DNA of 64,000 nucleotides from an uncultured Gammaproteobacteria bacterium (GTDB lineage Bacteria > Pseudomonadota > Gammaproteobacteria > Pseudomonadales > Porticoccaceae): assembly GCA_913058345.1 (NCBI GenBank), contig CAJXQR010000005.1, positions 124,001 through 188,000 on the forward strand. Direction: 5' to 3'. Of the stretch, positions 33,219 to 42,851 are shown in pieces (position 1 is the stretch's first letter; every line of letters starts with the position of its first letter). Both the position numbers and the translations under genes were made by a program. The notes beneath the pieces were generated by a model that saw only the letters and a list, made by a program, of their open reading frames with translations, did not search any database and was not told the DNA's origin.

Positions 33219-34571
33219 ATGGGTAGAGTCAATACAACTCCAAACATTAATGTTGTCCCTATAGTTATCGATACTATTCTGGTCGTACTGATGGGTTACT
33301 TCAGTTACTTCCTGCGTTTCGGTGAATGGGTTTTACCGCCGTATTATCATCTGTTTATTTTTGCGGCCAGTTTGACGACAGGCTTAGTACTTGTCGTTTT
33401 TAATTCATACCCCTCTGCTGATTCAAAGCTAAGAGAAATTTTTTTCTATTTCACCAGTCGTGTCGTTTTGTCATTTAGCATTTTTATGATGCTATTGGTG
33501 TTCCTTAAAGTCACCCAGCTGTATTCCCGTCTTTGGCTGGGGGCTTGGATTTCCCTCTCATCATTAGTACTTTTTAGTGCTCATGCCGCTTATCAGCAGC
33601 TGGTTGCCGGATTACAGGCAAAGGGCAAGATGACAAATGACGTGTTGATTGTCTATAGAACCGAACAGGGCTACGACACTTTGAAGGGTATGGACACTGC
33701 TGGTTACCGAATTTGTAAAGAAGTCAATTTGTTGAAAGATGATGTGGAGTGTCACGGGTTGGCTGATCTTGTTGAGAGTTCCAGGGTGTCTGAAGTCTGG
33801 ATTAGTATGCCCTTTAATGACTTCGCAACGGTCGACCAAATCACCTATGAGCTTCGCCACTCTCTGGCTAATATCCGGTTTATCCCGCAACATAATGATG
33901 CCAGATTGCTCAAACACCGTATCAGCTATCTGGGTTCTCAATATACTATTGACCTTAGCTACACGCCTCTCGATGGTTTTAACAGGTGCGTGAAACGACT
34001 TGAAGATTTGATTTTAGCGACGCTGATTAGTTTATCGATAATTCCAGTATGCCTGATAATTGCCTTAGCGATAAGGCTGACTTCAGAAGGCCCCGTCCTT
34101 TTTAAACAAAAACGTAACGGTATGGGTGGCGAAAAAATCACGGTCTACAAGTTTCGCAGTATGGAAGTGCATAATGAGGAGCAAGGCGCAGTCACTCAAG
34201 CAAAAATAGATGATGCTAGGATACCACCTCTAGGACATTTTTTGCGAAGAACAAGTCTTGATGAATTACCGCAGTTTTTTAATGTTCTTCAGGGGCGAAT
34301 GTCTATAGTGGGTCCCCGGCCGCACGCCTTAGTCCACAATGAGTATTATAAAGATCTCGTTCAATCTTATATGTGGCGACATAAAGTGAAACCAGGCATT
34401 ACTGGTTGGGCTCAAATTAATGGATACCGAGGTCGCACCGATACCTTAGAAAAAATGAGCCGCCGAGTCGAACATGATCTTTGGTACATTAACAACTGGA
34501 GCCTTTGGCTTGATCTGAAAATTATTCTAAAGAGTTGCTACAAGGGGTTTTTCAATAAAAATGCATACTGA
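33219..34571 (+). CDS. Undecaprenyl-phosphate sugar phosphotransferase (WcaJ/WbaP type)
   Basis: A 450-residue polyprenyl-phosphate hexose-1-phosphate transferase that starts glycan assembly on the lipid carrier. Four or five N-terminal TM helices (about 10-120) and a CoA-binding-like cytosolic domain (about 140-245) precede the catalytic domain (about 262-450). That domain has KRLEDLILATLISL, SEGPVLFKQKRNGMGGEKITVYKFRSM, RRTSLDELPQFFNVLQGRMSIVGPRPH, VKPGITGWAQINGYRG and DLWYINNWSLWLDLKIILKS. It is the first gene of a long codirectional run reaching prsT. Confidence 0.93.
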   Translation: MGRVNTTPNINVVPIVIDTILVVLMGYFSYFLRFGEWVLPPYYHLFIFAASLTTGLVLVVFNSYPSADSKLREIFFYFTSRVVLSFSIFMMLLVFLKVTQLYSRLWLGAWISLSSLVLFSAHAAYQQLVAGLQAKGKMTNDVLIVYRTEQGYDTLKGMDTAGYRICKEVNLLKDDVECHGLADLVESSRVSEVWISMPFNDFATVDQITYELRHSLANIRFIPQHNDARLLKHRISYLGSQYTIDLSYTPLDGFNRCVKRLEDLILATLISLSIIPVCLIIALAIRLTSEGPVLFKQKRNGMGGEKITVYKFRSMEVHNEEQGAVTQAKIDDARIPPLGHFLRRTSLDELPQFFNVLQGRMSIVGPRPHALVHNEYYKDLVQSYMWRHKVKPGITGWAQINGYRGRTDTLEKMSRRVEHDLWYINNWSLWLDLKIILKSCYKGFFNKNAY

Positions 34572-34613
34572 ATACTCTTCAATTCGTTGGCTTGATGTAA
34601 CATTCTGTTTTAA

Positions 34614-35141
34614 TTGAGTTTTTTTAGAAGCAAGTTTTTTCCTGCCAAGAGTGATTTTAATCAGATCTCAGTCTTAATGGTTTGCACTGCGAACTATTGT
34701 CGCTCGCCTATGGCTGAAGGTATTTTACGACGTAAGCTATATGAGCGAGGTTTGTTACCACAGATTAGAGTCGATTCAGCGGGTACTCATGTGTCAAGAA
34801 AGGGACTGAAACCCGATCTCAGGGCTCAAAAAGTTGTGCGTTCCGCTGGGATTGATATTTCAAAATTACGTTCGCGCAGTATTCGGCCTGTCGATTTTGT
34901 TGAATTTGACTATATTCTAGTAATGGATGAAAGTAATTTGCAGAGTGTCTCCAAACTTTGCCCCCATGAGCACCAACATAAAGTAGCACTGATAATGGCT
35001 TTTACTCCGCAGACAGGTGTGACCGAAGTTCCAGATCCCTACTATAGTAATAAAGCGGGATTTGAGCAGGTGTATACTTTCTTGGAACAAGCTATTACGG
35101 GCTTGGTCATGACGATTGAAGAAAGACACAGCCTGTCTTAG
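34614..35141 (+). CDS. Low-molecular-weight protein tyrosine phosphatase (Wzb-like)
   Basis: A 175-residue LMW-PTP. The P-loop CTANYCRS (Cys24, Arg30) is followed by PMAEGIL, and the general-acid Asp is in VPDPYYS near the C-terminus. Such enzymes dephosphorylate BY-kinases or sugar transferases in capsule/EPS systems. No ATG gives the full domain: the start must be TTG 34614 (weak Shine-Dalgarno) or a shorter non-canonical one, because ATG 34678 would leave only a single residue ahead of the P-loop Cys. No BY-kinase is in the window, so its target may be the sugar transferase upstream or a kinase elsewhere. Confidence 0.87.
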   Translation: MSFFRSKFFPAKSDFNQISVLMVCTANYCRSPMAEGILRRKLYERGLLPQIRVDSAGTHVSRKGLKPDLRAQKVVRSAGIDISKLRSRSIRPVDFVEFDYILVMDESNLQSVSKLCPHEHQHKVALIMAFTPQTGVTEVPDPYYSNKAGFEQVYTFLEQAITGLVMTIEERHSLS

Positions 35142-35258
35142 TCGCTTGATATTTGTTGCCAGCTTTGTGGTACTCGATAGGTTGCCACTTTGGTGTGAGT
35201 TTTAGTTTGGGGTACTCGATCTACTCAAGTCAAATCATGGTACAAAAAGGGGCTGGCT

Positions 35259-36005
35259 ATGGATAATGAAAAGGAGTCGCTTACAAGGAGGTTTCTACAG
35301 TACTTTCAGGTCGAGTTGGCGACCAGTGCGGAGGATAAAAGAGCTATATATGAAGTCCGGTACCGTGTGTATTGTGAAGAGTTTAAATATGAATCAGGTG
35401 AGAGCTTTCCCGATAAGGCTGAAATGGATGAGTATGATGAAAGGTCTTTGCACTGCCTGATTAGGCATAAAAGCAGTGGTAGAGCGGCTGGTTGTGTTCG
35501 GCTGGTACCCGCAAGCAAGAATATCACTGAGCTCTTACCTTTTGAGAAGTTCTGTGCTGAAAGCGTTGATCACGTGTTTGTTGATAGCCTGAATACTGAG
35601 CGTTCTCACATAGCCGAAATTTCTCGTCTAGCTGTTGATGGTGCTTTTCGTCGTCGCCCTGGTGAAGTCGCAACTCGCTTTGGTGGGATAGAGGCTTTGG
35701 ATTGTTCGGCTGCGGAAACACGCACTTTTTCGCTCATTGCTATATCCGGCTTTCTCGCTTCTGCTGCGTTGGCAGAGTTATCTGGGCGGAGTGATGTGTT
35801 TGCCATGATGGAACCCTTTTTGCCTCGCTTGGTCAGTCGCTCTGGGATTTGCTGGCAACAAGCGGGAAGGCCTATTCAGTATCATGGTGAAAGGGCCCTC
35901 TATTATATAAAAACACAGTCAGCAGTGGATAATATGCTTCCCGACTTGAAGGAGCTTTACTTGGCGATTTATCAGGAAATAGCAGATACATACTCCGCCT
36001 GTTAG
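35259..36005 (+). CDS. PEP-CTERM/exosortase-associated N-acyltransferase (FeeM-like N-acyl amino acid synthase family)
   Basis: A 248-residue GNAT-like protein of the family annotated as PEP-CTERM/exosortase system-associated acyltransferase. The FeeM/autoinducer-synthase-like start is AIYEVRYRVYCEEFKYE, followed by DEYDERSLHCLIRHKSSGRAAGCVRLV and AEISRLAVDGAFRRR. Published work (Craig and co-workers) linked long-chain N-acyl amino acid synthases to PEP-CTERM loci. The expected reaction is transfer of a long-chain acyl group from ACP to an amino acid; which one is not visible. It is followed by the E1–nitroreductase fusion and an efflux pair, suggesting modification and export of the product. 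Confidence 0.85.
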   Translation: MDNEKESLTRRFLQYFQVELATSAEDKRAIYEVRYRVYCEEFKYESGESFPDKAEMDEYDERSLHCLIRHKSSGRAAGCVRLVPASKNITELLPFEKFCAESVDHVFVDSLNTERSHIAEISRLAVDGAFRRRPGEVATRFGGIEALDCSAAETRTFSLIAISGFLASAALAELSGRSDVFAMMEPFLPRLVSRSGICWQQAGRPIQYHGERALYYIKTQSAVDNMLPDLKELYLAIYQEIADTYSAC

Positions 36006-36086
36006 CCAAGCAGCTGTTAGGGATGAATGACTGATTGTTTATTATCTCCTAGGTATGTGAGACTGACATCCATAAAGGGCAAAAAT

Positions 36087-38054
36087 ATGCTAGCAGAACA
36101 TTTTGACTATGATGTTGCTTTTTCACGAAATTTGGGGTGGGTGAACGAAGCTGAGCAACACTTACTGCGCACTAAACGTATAGCCATTGCAGGTTTAGGG
36201 GGTGTGGGTGGTAGTCACCTGCTTACATTGACGCGCCTGGGTATTGGCAATTTCAATATTGCTGATCTCGATATTTTTGAGCAGGAAAATTTTAATCGCC
36301 AGGCAGGAGCGAGTTTGCCTCACGTTGGGCGTGAAAAAATTGATGTGCTGCAGGAACTGGCTCTGGGTATCAATCCCGAGTTGAACTTTCATAAATTTTC
36401 ATCGGGAGTTGATGCGAACAATCTCGATGCATTTCTCGATGGTGTTGACCTCTATGTTGATGCCCTCGATTTCTTCGCTGTCGAAATACGTCGGGCTGTG
36501 TTTGCTGCTTGTGCTGAGAAGGGTATTCCGGCGATTACAGCTGCACCACTGGGAATGGGTGTTGCTTTTCTCGCTTTTCTGCCAGGGCAAATGAGTTTTG
36601 AGGAGTATTTTCGTCTGGCGGGTCGGGCAGAAGATGAGCAGCTGCTACGTTTTTTGCTGGGCTTGTCACCGGCAATGCTTCAAGCTAAGTATTTGGTTGA
36701 TGATACTCGTCTCGATCTTAACGCCCATAAAGGACCATCAACGCCCATGGCCTGTGAGCTTTGTGCCGGCATGGCGGGCACTCACGCGTTAAAGTTGCTC
36801 TTGAATCGAGGCGATGTGCCTGCAGCCCCTAGAGGGCTTCATTTCGATGCCTATCGTAACAAGATGGTGAAAACCTGGCGGCCTATGGGTAATGATAATC
36901 CCATTCAGCGCCTCGGCTTGAAGATTGTCCGTCAACGCTTGTCAGCGAAGATGTCAGAAACGCCCGAAAACATACAGTCTACGCCAGCAACCGTGATTGA
37001 GAGAATACTCGACTACGCCCGTTGGGCGCCGAGCGGTGACAATACTCAGCCCTGGCAATTTGAAATAGTCAGTGACAAGCATTTTGTTATTTATACTCGT
37101 GATACCAGAAATTGGTGTGTTTATGATCTAGCCGGGCGTGCTAGCCAAACATCGGCGGGCACCTTACTTGAAAATATTTCGATTGCCGCTTTGAGCGAAG
37201 GACTGGAGGCTTCGTTTACGCTACGTGATCCGGCAGTTGATGCCGAGCCTGTTATCGATGTGCTTTTGACGGCTTTGTCTCAGCACACTGAAAAGCCACC
37301 GCTACTCCCTTACATTCAAGTGCGCAGCGTGCAGCGCTTACCGCTGTCTACGCAGCCTTTGATGGAAGCACATAAGCAGGCACTGGAGAAAGCCGTTGGC
37401 TCAGGTTATCGCCTGATCTGGATCGAAGGTCGCCAAAAAAAATGGCAAATCACACGCTTATTGCTGCGGGCAGCGAGCATTCGCTTAACGATTCCAGAAG
37501 TTTATGAAGTCCATAAAAAAATTATTCACTGGGGTGTTCAGTTTAGTAGTGACCGTATTCCCGATCAGGCCTTAGGGGCAGATAGCGTCACAGTGAAAAT
37601 GATGAAATGGGCTTTAAAAAGTTGGTCGCGGGTTAAAATGCTCAATCGCTATTTCGCTGGCACTGTAATGCCTCGAATACAACTCGATCTAATACCTGGT
37701 CTCCGCTGTGGCGCCCATTTTATCATCGTTGCCGACACCCCTCGTGTTAAAACTGCTGACTATTTGGATGGTGGGCGGGCAGTACAACGGTTTTGGCTCA
37801 CTGCAACTAAACTCCATTTACAGCTACAGCCAGAGATGACGCCACTCATCTTTTCGACCTATTCCCGAGAAGGTCGGCGATTTACCGACAATGCTGATAA
37901 ACAAGCGGCAGCTGACACCCTGCGATTGGAGCTTGATGCCTTGAGTGGAGGAGAGGTCGATGCCGTATTCATGGGGCGGCTTGGTTATGGTGCGGCCGCT
38001 TCCTCGCGCTCCTTACGTAAGCCATTACAACAGTTAAAAACAGTTAAAAAATAA
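36087..38054 (+). CDS. ThiF/E1-like adenylation enzyme fused to a nitroreductase-like domain (Rv1355c type)
   Basis: A 655-residue protein. ATG 36087 has AAAGGG upstream; an in-frame ATG at 36027 adds 20 residues without a site. Residues about 28-270 are ThiF/MoeB-like: IAIAGLGGVGGSHLLTLTRLG (nucleotide loop 36-42), DLDIFEQENFNRQ with the conserved Asp/Asn/Arg, YVDALDFF, and a CELC pair near 222. Residues about 300-620 resemble FMN nitroreductases (VIERILDYARWAPSGDNTQPWQFEI). The same architecture is annotated in actinobacteria as Rv1355c family. E1-like enzymes adenylate a carboxylate, often a C-terminus or an amino acid, and nitroreductases oxidise or reduce heterocycles. The combination next to an N-acyl amino acid synthase points to tailoring of that product, which is inference. 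Confidence 0.8.
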   Translation: MLAEHFDYDVAFSRNLGWVNEAEQHLLRTKRIAIAGLGGVGGSHLLTLTRLGIGNFNIADLDIFEQENFNRQAGASLPHVGREKIDVLQELALGINPELNFHKFSSGVDANNLDAFLDGVDLYVDALDFFAVEIRRAVFAACAEKGIPAITAAPLGMGVAFLAFLPGQMSFEEYFRLAGRAEDEQLLRFLLGLSPAMLQAKYLVDDTRLDLNAHKGPSTPMACELCAGMAGTHALKLLLNRGDVPAAPRGLHFDAYRNKMVKTWRPMGNDNPIQRLGLKIVRQRLSAKMSETPENIQSTPATVIERILDYARWAPSGDNTQPWQFEIVSDKHFVIYTRDTRNWCVYDLAGRASQTSAGTLLENISIAALSEGLEASFTLRDPAVDAEPVIDVLLTALSQHTEKPPLLPYIQVRSVQRLPLSTQPLMEAHKQALEKAVGSGYRLIWIEGRQKKWQITRLLLRAASIRLTIPEVYEVHKKIIHWGVQFSSDRIPDQALGADSVTVKMMKWALKSWSRVKMLNRYFAGTVMPRIQLDLIPGLRCGAHFIIVADTPRVKTADYLDGGRAVQRFWLTATKLHLQLQPEMTPLIFSTYSREGRRFTDNADKQAAADTLRLELDALSGGEVDAVFMGRLGYGAAASSRSLRKPLQQLKTVKK

Positions 38055-38113
38055 TCAGGCATATCGGTCGTTATGGCCGTGCTGGCCAAGTACCGTTCAC
38101 CACAGGCTTTAGA

Positions 38114-39136
38114 ATGACAATGAATTGTTTTTATAGAATGATTGTTTTTATCATAATGACTCACTGTTGTTCTCAGCTTGCTGCTGAACCGACGCCGGTG
38201 ACCACGAAAAAGATAGCCGATGTGTTGTTTTATCCTGTACGTGATGCACCTTCCACAACGTTGAGTTTGAATGACACGCGTGTGAGTAGTCAGCTGAAGG
38301 GCATCCTCAAAGAGATTAATGTACGGGTTGGCGACAGTGTCAAGCAAGGTAACGTGCTTGCTAGTATGGACTGTGAAGACTATAAGATTGCTGTCACCCA
38401 GGCTACCGCTGCACTCACTGCTCAACGTGCGACCTTGAAATTTGACCGTTCTCGCTTGAAAAAAGTCACTCAGCTCTCGAAGAAAAAAAATATATCCACT
38501 GAAGAGGTAGAGAGGCGCACATCTAATGCGGCTATTTCTGCTGCGGATGTTGAAGGTTTAAAGGCATCATTGAGAGCGACTGAGCGAGCAGTGGAGAAAT
38601 GCGCTATTCGGGCTCCCTATGATGCGGTTGTGATCTCTAAAATAGCTAATGTTGGTGATTATCTGGTACCCGGCAGTCCCGTTTTACGCTTACTTGACCG
38701 AGATAATGTTGAGGTGTCTGCGAAAGTGCAAGAGCAAGATCTAGCCTTGTTAAAACAGTCGGGAAATACAGCCTTTATCGCCAATGAAAAACGTTATCCG
38801 CTTAAATTAAGGGCCATTTTGCCGCTTATGGAAAGCCGTATTCGCAGTTACGAAGTGCGTCTCGAATTTACTGACGATAAGGCCTATCCGGGTAGTGCCG
38901 GGCGCACCGAATGGCTTACCCCGACACCCTACATACCTGCAGAATTTTTAGTGCGGCGTAAAGGCTTGGGTGTGTTTTTGGCTGTTGCTGGCCGAGCCCG
39001 TTTTATACCTTTACCTGCAGCGAATGCAGGGCAGCCCGCAGCACTTGCTCCCCCGCTGACAAAAAGCAGTAACGTCATTATTAACGGCCGTTTTAAAATA
39101 AACGATGGAGATGCAGTGCGAGTCGTAGAGCACTAA
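38114..39136 (+). CDS. HlyD/AcrA-type RND periplasmic adaptor
   Basis: A 340-residue adaptor. The signal peptide is MIVFIIMTHCCSQLAA. The lipoyl half-motifs are QLKGILKEINVRVGDSVKQGNVLASMD and CAIRAPYDAVVISKIANVGDYLVPGSPVLRLLD, which bracket an alpha-helical hairpin (about 85-150). A beta-barrel and membrane-proximal domain complete it. It connects an inner-membrane RND permease to an outer-membrane channel; the permease gene starts 4 bases after its stop. No TolC-type gene is in the window. Confidence 0.9.
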   Translation: MTMNCFYRMIVFIIMTHCCSQLAAEPTPVTTKKIADVLFYPVRDAPSTTLSLNDTRVSSQLKGILKEINVRVGDSVKQGNVLASMDCEDYKIAVTQATAALTAQRATLKFDRSRLKKVTQLSKKKNISTEEVERRTSNAAISAADVEGLKASLRATERAVEKCAIRAPYDAVVISKIANVGDYLVPGSPVLRLLDRDNVEVSAKVQEQDLALLKQSGNTAFIANEKRYPLKLRAILPLMESRIRSYEVRLEFTDDKAYPGSAGRTEWLTPTPYIPAEFLVRRKGLGVFLAVAGRARFIPLPAANAGQPAALAPPLTKSSNVIINGRFKINDGDAVRVVEH

Positions 39137-39140
39137 GCCC

Positions 39141-42100
39141 ATGTTTGTAAAACTACTGCAAAACCATACGCTGACTAACCTGACTTTCTTATTGGTGCTC
39201 GTTCTTGGCTGGCTGTCTTATCAGCAACTTCCTCGCGAGCAGGACCCAAGCATTAATTTTAACTGGGTGCAGGTTTGGGCATATTGGCCAGGCGCAACTG
39301 CGCCTGATGTTGAGACTCGGTTAACTAAGCCCCTCGAAAATGGCATTAAAAGAGTAGCGGACGTGAAGTTTGTGTCCAGCACCAGCCGTGAGGGTGTATC
39401 GAGTATCTTGATTCGGTTCGACGATATCAGTGACGCTGAATTTGATAAAAGAATGGCCGACTTGCGACGCGAACTACAGGCTCGTCAGGACGAGCTGCCG
39501 GCAGAGGTGAAACAGCCAGATGTCTTCGAAATCACCAGCTCGAAAGCCTTTCCCACCGCCACCTTGGTTGTTTATGGGGAAACAGATGAGGAGTCTCTAC
39601 AGGGCATTGCACAAGATGTAAAAGATGATTTGGAACGCCTGGATGGTGTTGATGACGTTTTGTCTGTTGGTGATAGAGGTGCCGAGTTACAGGTCGAGTT
39701 TTTGCCAGAGCGTTTGTTGGGTCTGGGTGTTTCTGCTATTGATCTGGCTGATACGGTACAAGGCTACTTCAAAGATCTCGCGGCTGGTGATATTGCCTTA
39801 GGTGACCAGAAGTGGTTGGTTCGTCTTACCGGTACTAGCAGTGACCCGGATTATGTCGGTACCTTCCCAATAGCCAGTGAGCAAGGCGAAGTGTTATTGC
39901 GCAATATTGCTGATGTGGAAAGAACAAGAGAAGACCCTCGGGAGCTGGTTCGCTATAAGGGGGGGGCGGCCGTTTTACTGCTTGTTTATAAAAAAGGCAA
40001 GGTCAACAATATTAAGCTGCTGGAGCAGGTAAGTCGCTATATCGAGCAGAAAAACTGGCTGACTGAGCGGACGGGTATAGAGCTTGTGTTACTGGACGAT
40101 CAGACAGAAACGACCAAAGCGGCACTGGGCGTGATGGAGCGAAATGCCGTTATTGGCCTACTACTTGTCATGTTGGTGACCTGGGCTTTCCTTGGTTTTA
40201 AAATGGCTTTATTCACCAGTGTGGGTATCGCGTTTGTTCTAGCGGGCACCTTTGGTGTCATGAGCCTTATCGGTGAAACCCTGAATATTTCAATTTTACT
40301 CGGCATAGTGATAAGCCTCGGTATGCTTGTCGACGACGCTGTAGTCGTCGTTGAATCCATCCATCACCGTCTTCGTCGAGGCGTCGATTCACTACAGGCG
40401 GTTCGAGAGGCACTGAAAGAAGTTGTGCCACCAGTAACCACCGCAGTACTGACGACTATCGCCGCTTTTTTACCGCTTATGCTGTTACCTGGAGTACTGG
40501 GTGATTTCATGCGTGTTGTGCCATTGGTCGTGAGTGTTGCTTTAGTCATAAGTTTGATTGAGGCCTTCTGGATACTGCCTAGCCATGTCATCGAATTTGA
40601 ACCCAATCTTGCACAACGAAATCAAGCACAATTGTTACGCAATAAGGCCACTAAGCGACTACGCAACACGTATACGCGTCTACTGATTACAGTGCTGCGT
40701 CGACCCAAGCATGGTTTATACGGTATTTGCCTATTACTGGTGCTGGTCGCTTCAATTTTGGGTTTAGGTCTCGTCAAAATAGATTTTTTTGCGAGCGATT
40801 ATTATCGACTTTTTTACGTTAATGTCGAAATGCAGCCCGGCACTACTTTGCAAAGAACCAGCGCTACTCTAGATAGAGTGAGACAAGTGATCGAGAAGGA
40901 GTTACGCCCTGGGGAGGCCAGGGGTATTGTTCATTACGCAGGACAACAATTTACAGACAAAGAAGTGCTGACAGGAGATGACAGAGGACAAATATTCGTT
41001 AGCCTAAACCCTGCAACACCTGAAGCGAGGGATATGCAGGACATTATTAATACTGTCGAAAACCAAGTTATGGCAGTGCCCGGCCCGATGAATATTTCAT
41101 TCTTACGACGAAAAATGGGACCCCCTACCTCAAAGCCGATTAGCCTAAAAATCAGGGGTGACGATATAGTAGAAATTAGAAGAGCGCTGGCCAGCCTTAA
41201 AAAAATAGTGGCTGATGTTCCCGGCGTGGCCGATATTACAGACGATGATGCCAAAGGTGGAATGGAATTAAGGGTACGTCTTAACCCCGATGTTATTACG
41301 CAAACAGGGTTGCCCCCCCAGGATGTGACCCGCGCCGTTCATCTTTATGTCGATGGCGAAATTGTTGCCAATACGCAATACAAGGGTGAACGGCTCGATG
41401 TCCGCGTTCGCGCGAAGCCCGATACCTTGCAAAACATTGATACTTTTATGGCCAACAGCATAGGTCTCAAGACAGGTGGAGCTATAGCCTTTGGTGAATT
41501 GTTGACTGCTGATGAGCAGATCACGGTAAGTAATATTCGGCACCAAAATTTCCGTAGGGCGGTTACCCTTGAGGCAAGCCTGGATTCTACAATAACAGAT
41601 ACATTAAGCGCTAACCGGCTGATTAAGCAGCGTTGGTCAGAGATAAGCTCGACATTTCCCGGTATTAATCTGGATTTTTCGGGTGAAATGGATGATATCC
41701 AAGATAGCCTGGGTGCTATGTTGATCTTGTTCATCCTGGGTTTGGGGTTGATCTACCTGGTGCTCGGAACGCAGTTTAACAGCTACCTTCAACCACTGAT
41801 TATTCTAGCCGTTGTGCCGCTTGCTTTTGTTGGTGTTGTATTGGGGCTTTTTATCAGTGCCAATCCGATGAGTCTTTTTACCCTCTACGGTACGGTTGCT
41901 CTCGCAGGTATTGCAGCTAATGATGCGATAGTGCTGATTGTTACCGCCAATAAAAACCTGGCTAAAGGCATGACCATGGCAACGGCAGTGACTTATGCTG
42001 CCAGACGAAGAGTCGTGCCGATAACAATTACTTCTGTGACGACGATTGCCGGCCTTTTTGCCCTGGCTGTTGGTCTTGGAGGCAAGTCGTTATTATGGGG

Positions 42101-42620
42101 GCCAGTTGCAACAACTATTGTTTGGGGATTAAGTTTTTCTACGGTATTAACTCTCTTTGTCATTCCTATCGTCTACTTAGCTTGTTTCAAAGCGCCTACG
42201 ACACAAATGCTTGTGTTACAGCTACCTGATCAGGAAGAAGGTTTGTCTGGGCGCGTTCTACGTACTATTGCATCTAAATTGTCCCTGACTTTACGCGCTG
42301 AAGACGAAGGCATGGCGGAGGCCTTGCTTGACCCAGCTCAGCGAGCCCTTTACGAAGAGGGTGTTTTTGCCTTAAGAGAGGGTGATAGTGCCCAAGCGAT
42401 TAAGAATTTTGAGCAATTAACGAACGAGCATCCTTCGGTAAGGGCGTATAGTTTTTTAGCAGCTCAGGCACTGATCATTCACATGCAGAAATATGGCTGG
42501 GATATTGGCTTTATGCCTCGAGCGAAGCGTTATCTCAATAGAGCTAAGCTACTAGGTATGGAGGAGGATAAACTCCTTAAATTAGAGCAAGCTTGTGACG
42601 TGCTGGATCGACAGCAATAG
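39141..42620 (+). CDS. RND efflux permease with a C-terminal TPR-like cytoplasmic extension
   Basis: A 1159-residue inner-membrane pump of the HAE/Czc type, longer than the usual ~1020-1050. TM1 is near residue 15, and the N-terminus has LPREQDPSINFNWVQVWAYWPGATAPDVE. The proton-relay pair in TM4 is GMLVDDAVVVVE (Asp about 399-400). A second TM set (about 860-1015) contains GIAANDAIVLI. After TM12 an extra ~135 residues include LYEEGVFALREGDSAQAIKNFEQL and VRAYSFLAAQALI, which look like TPR helices. It probably exports the product made by the upstream acyltransferase/E1–nitroreductase pair; metal export is not supported by context. Confidence 0.9.
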   Translation: MFVKLLQNHTLTNLTFLLVLVLGWLSYQQLPREQDPSINFNWVQVWAYWPGATAPDVETRLTKPLENGIKRVADVKFVSSTSREGVSSILIRFDDISDAEFDKRMADLRRELQARQDELPAEVKQPDVFEITSSKAFPTATLVVYGETDEESLQGIAQDVKDDLERLDGVDDVLSVGDRGAELQVEFLPERLLGLGVSAIDLADTVQGYFKDLAAGDIALGDQKWLVRLTGTSSDPDYVGTFPIASEQGEVLLRNIADVERTREDPRELVRYKGGAAVLLLVYKKGKVNNIKLLEQVSRYIEQKNWLTERTGIELVLLDDQTETTKAALGVMERNAVIGLLLVMLVTWAFLGFKMALFTSVGIAFVLAGTFGVMSLIGETLNISILLGIVISLGMLVDDAVVVVESIHHRLRRGVDSLQAVREALKEVVPPVTTAVLTTIAAFLPLMLLPGVLGDFMRVVPLVVSVALVISLIEAFWILPSHVIEFEPNLAQRNQAQLLRNKATKRLRNTYTRLLITVLRRPKHGLYGICLLLVLVASILGLGLVKIDFFASDYYRLFYVNVEMQPGTTLQRTSATLDRVRQVIEKELRPGEARGIVHYAGQQFTDKEVLTGDDRGQIFVSLNPATPEARDMQDIINTVENQVMAVPGPMNISFLRRKMGPPTSKPISLKIRGDDIVEIRRALASLKKIVADVPGVADITDDDAKGGMELRVRLNPDVITQTGLPPQDVTRAVHLYVDGEIVANTQYKGERLDVRVRAKPDTLQNIDTFMANSIGLKTGGAIAFGELLTADEQITVSNIRHQNFRRAVTLEASLDSTITDTLSANRLIKQRWSEISSTFPGINLDFSGEMDDIQDSLGAMLILFILGLGLIYLVLGTQFNSYLQPLIILAVVPLAFVGVVLGLFISANPMSLFTLYGTVALAGIAANDAIVLIVTANKNLAKGMTMATAVTYAARRRVVPITITSVTTIAGLFALAVGLGGKSLLWGPVATTIVWGLSFSTVLTLFVIPIVYLACFKAPTTQMLVLQLPDQEEGLSGRVLRTIASKLSLTLRAEDEGMAEALLDPAQRALYEEGVFALREGDSAQAIKNFEQLTNEHPSVRAYSFLAAQALIIHMQKYGWDIGFMPRAKRYLNRAKLLGMEEDKLLKLEQACDVLDRQQ

Positions 42621-42851
42621 CTACTACAAAATGAAATCGCTTTGGTGTATGGCTGTATGATTTTTTATGCCAATGTTACACTCAGCTAGTACGGTTTATC
42701 TTCCTAAAGAGCCTCTGATTACGTCAAATACGATGTTGTGACTTGTTCAGGAGCTCCTCGACGTGCAGCCTGCGGCCAAGTGCTAATTTCAGGTCTTTTA
42801 ATAATATTTGTCAGATTTGATGATTCGAGTTTGATGATAATGAGGTATGTA

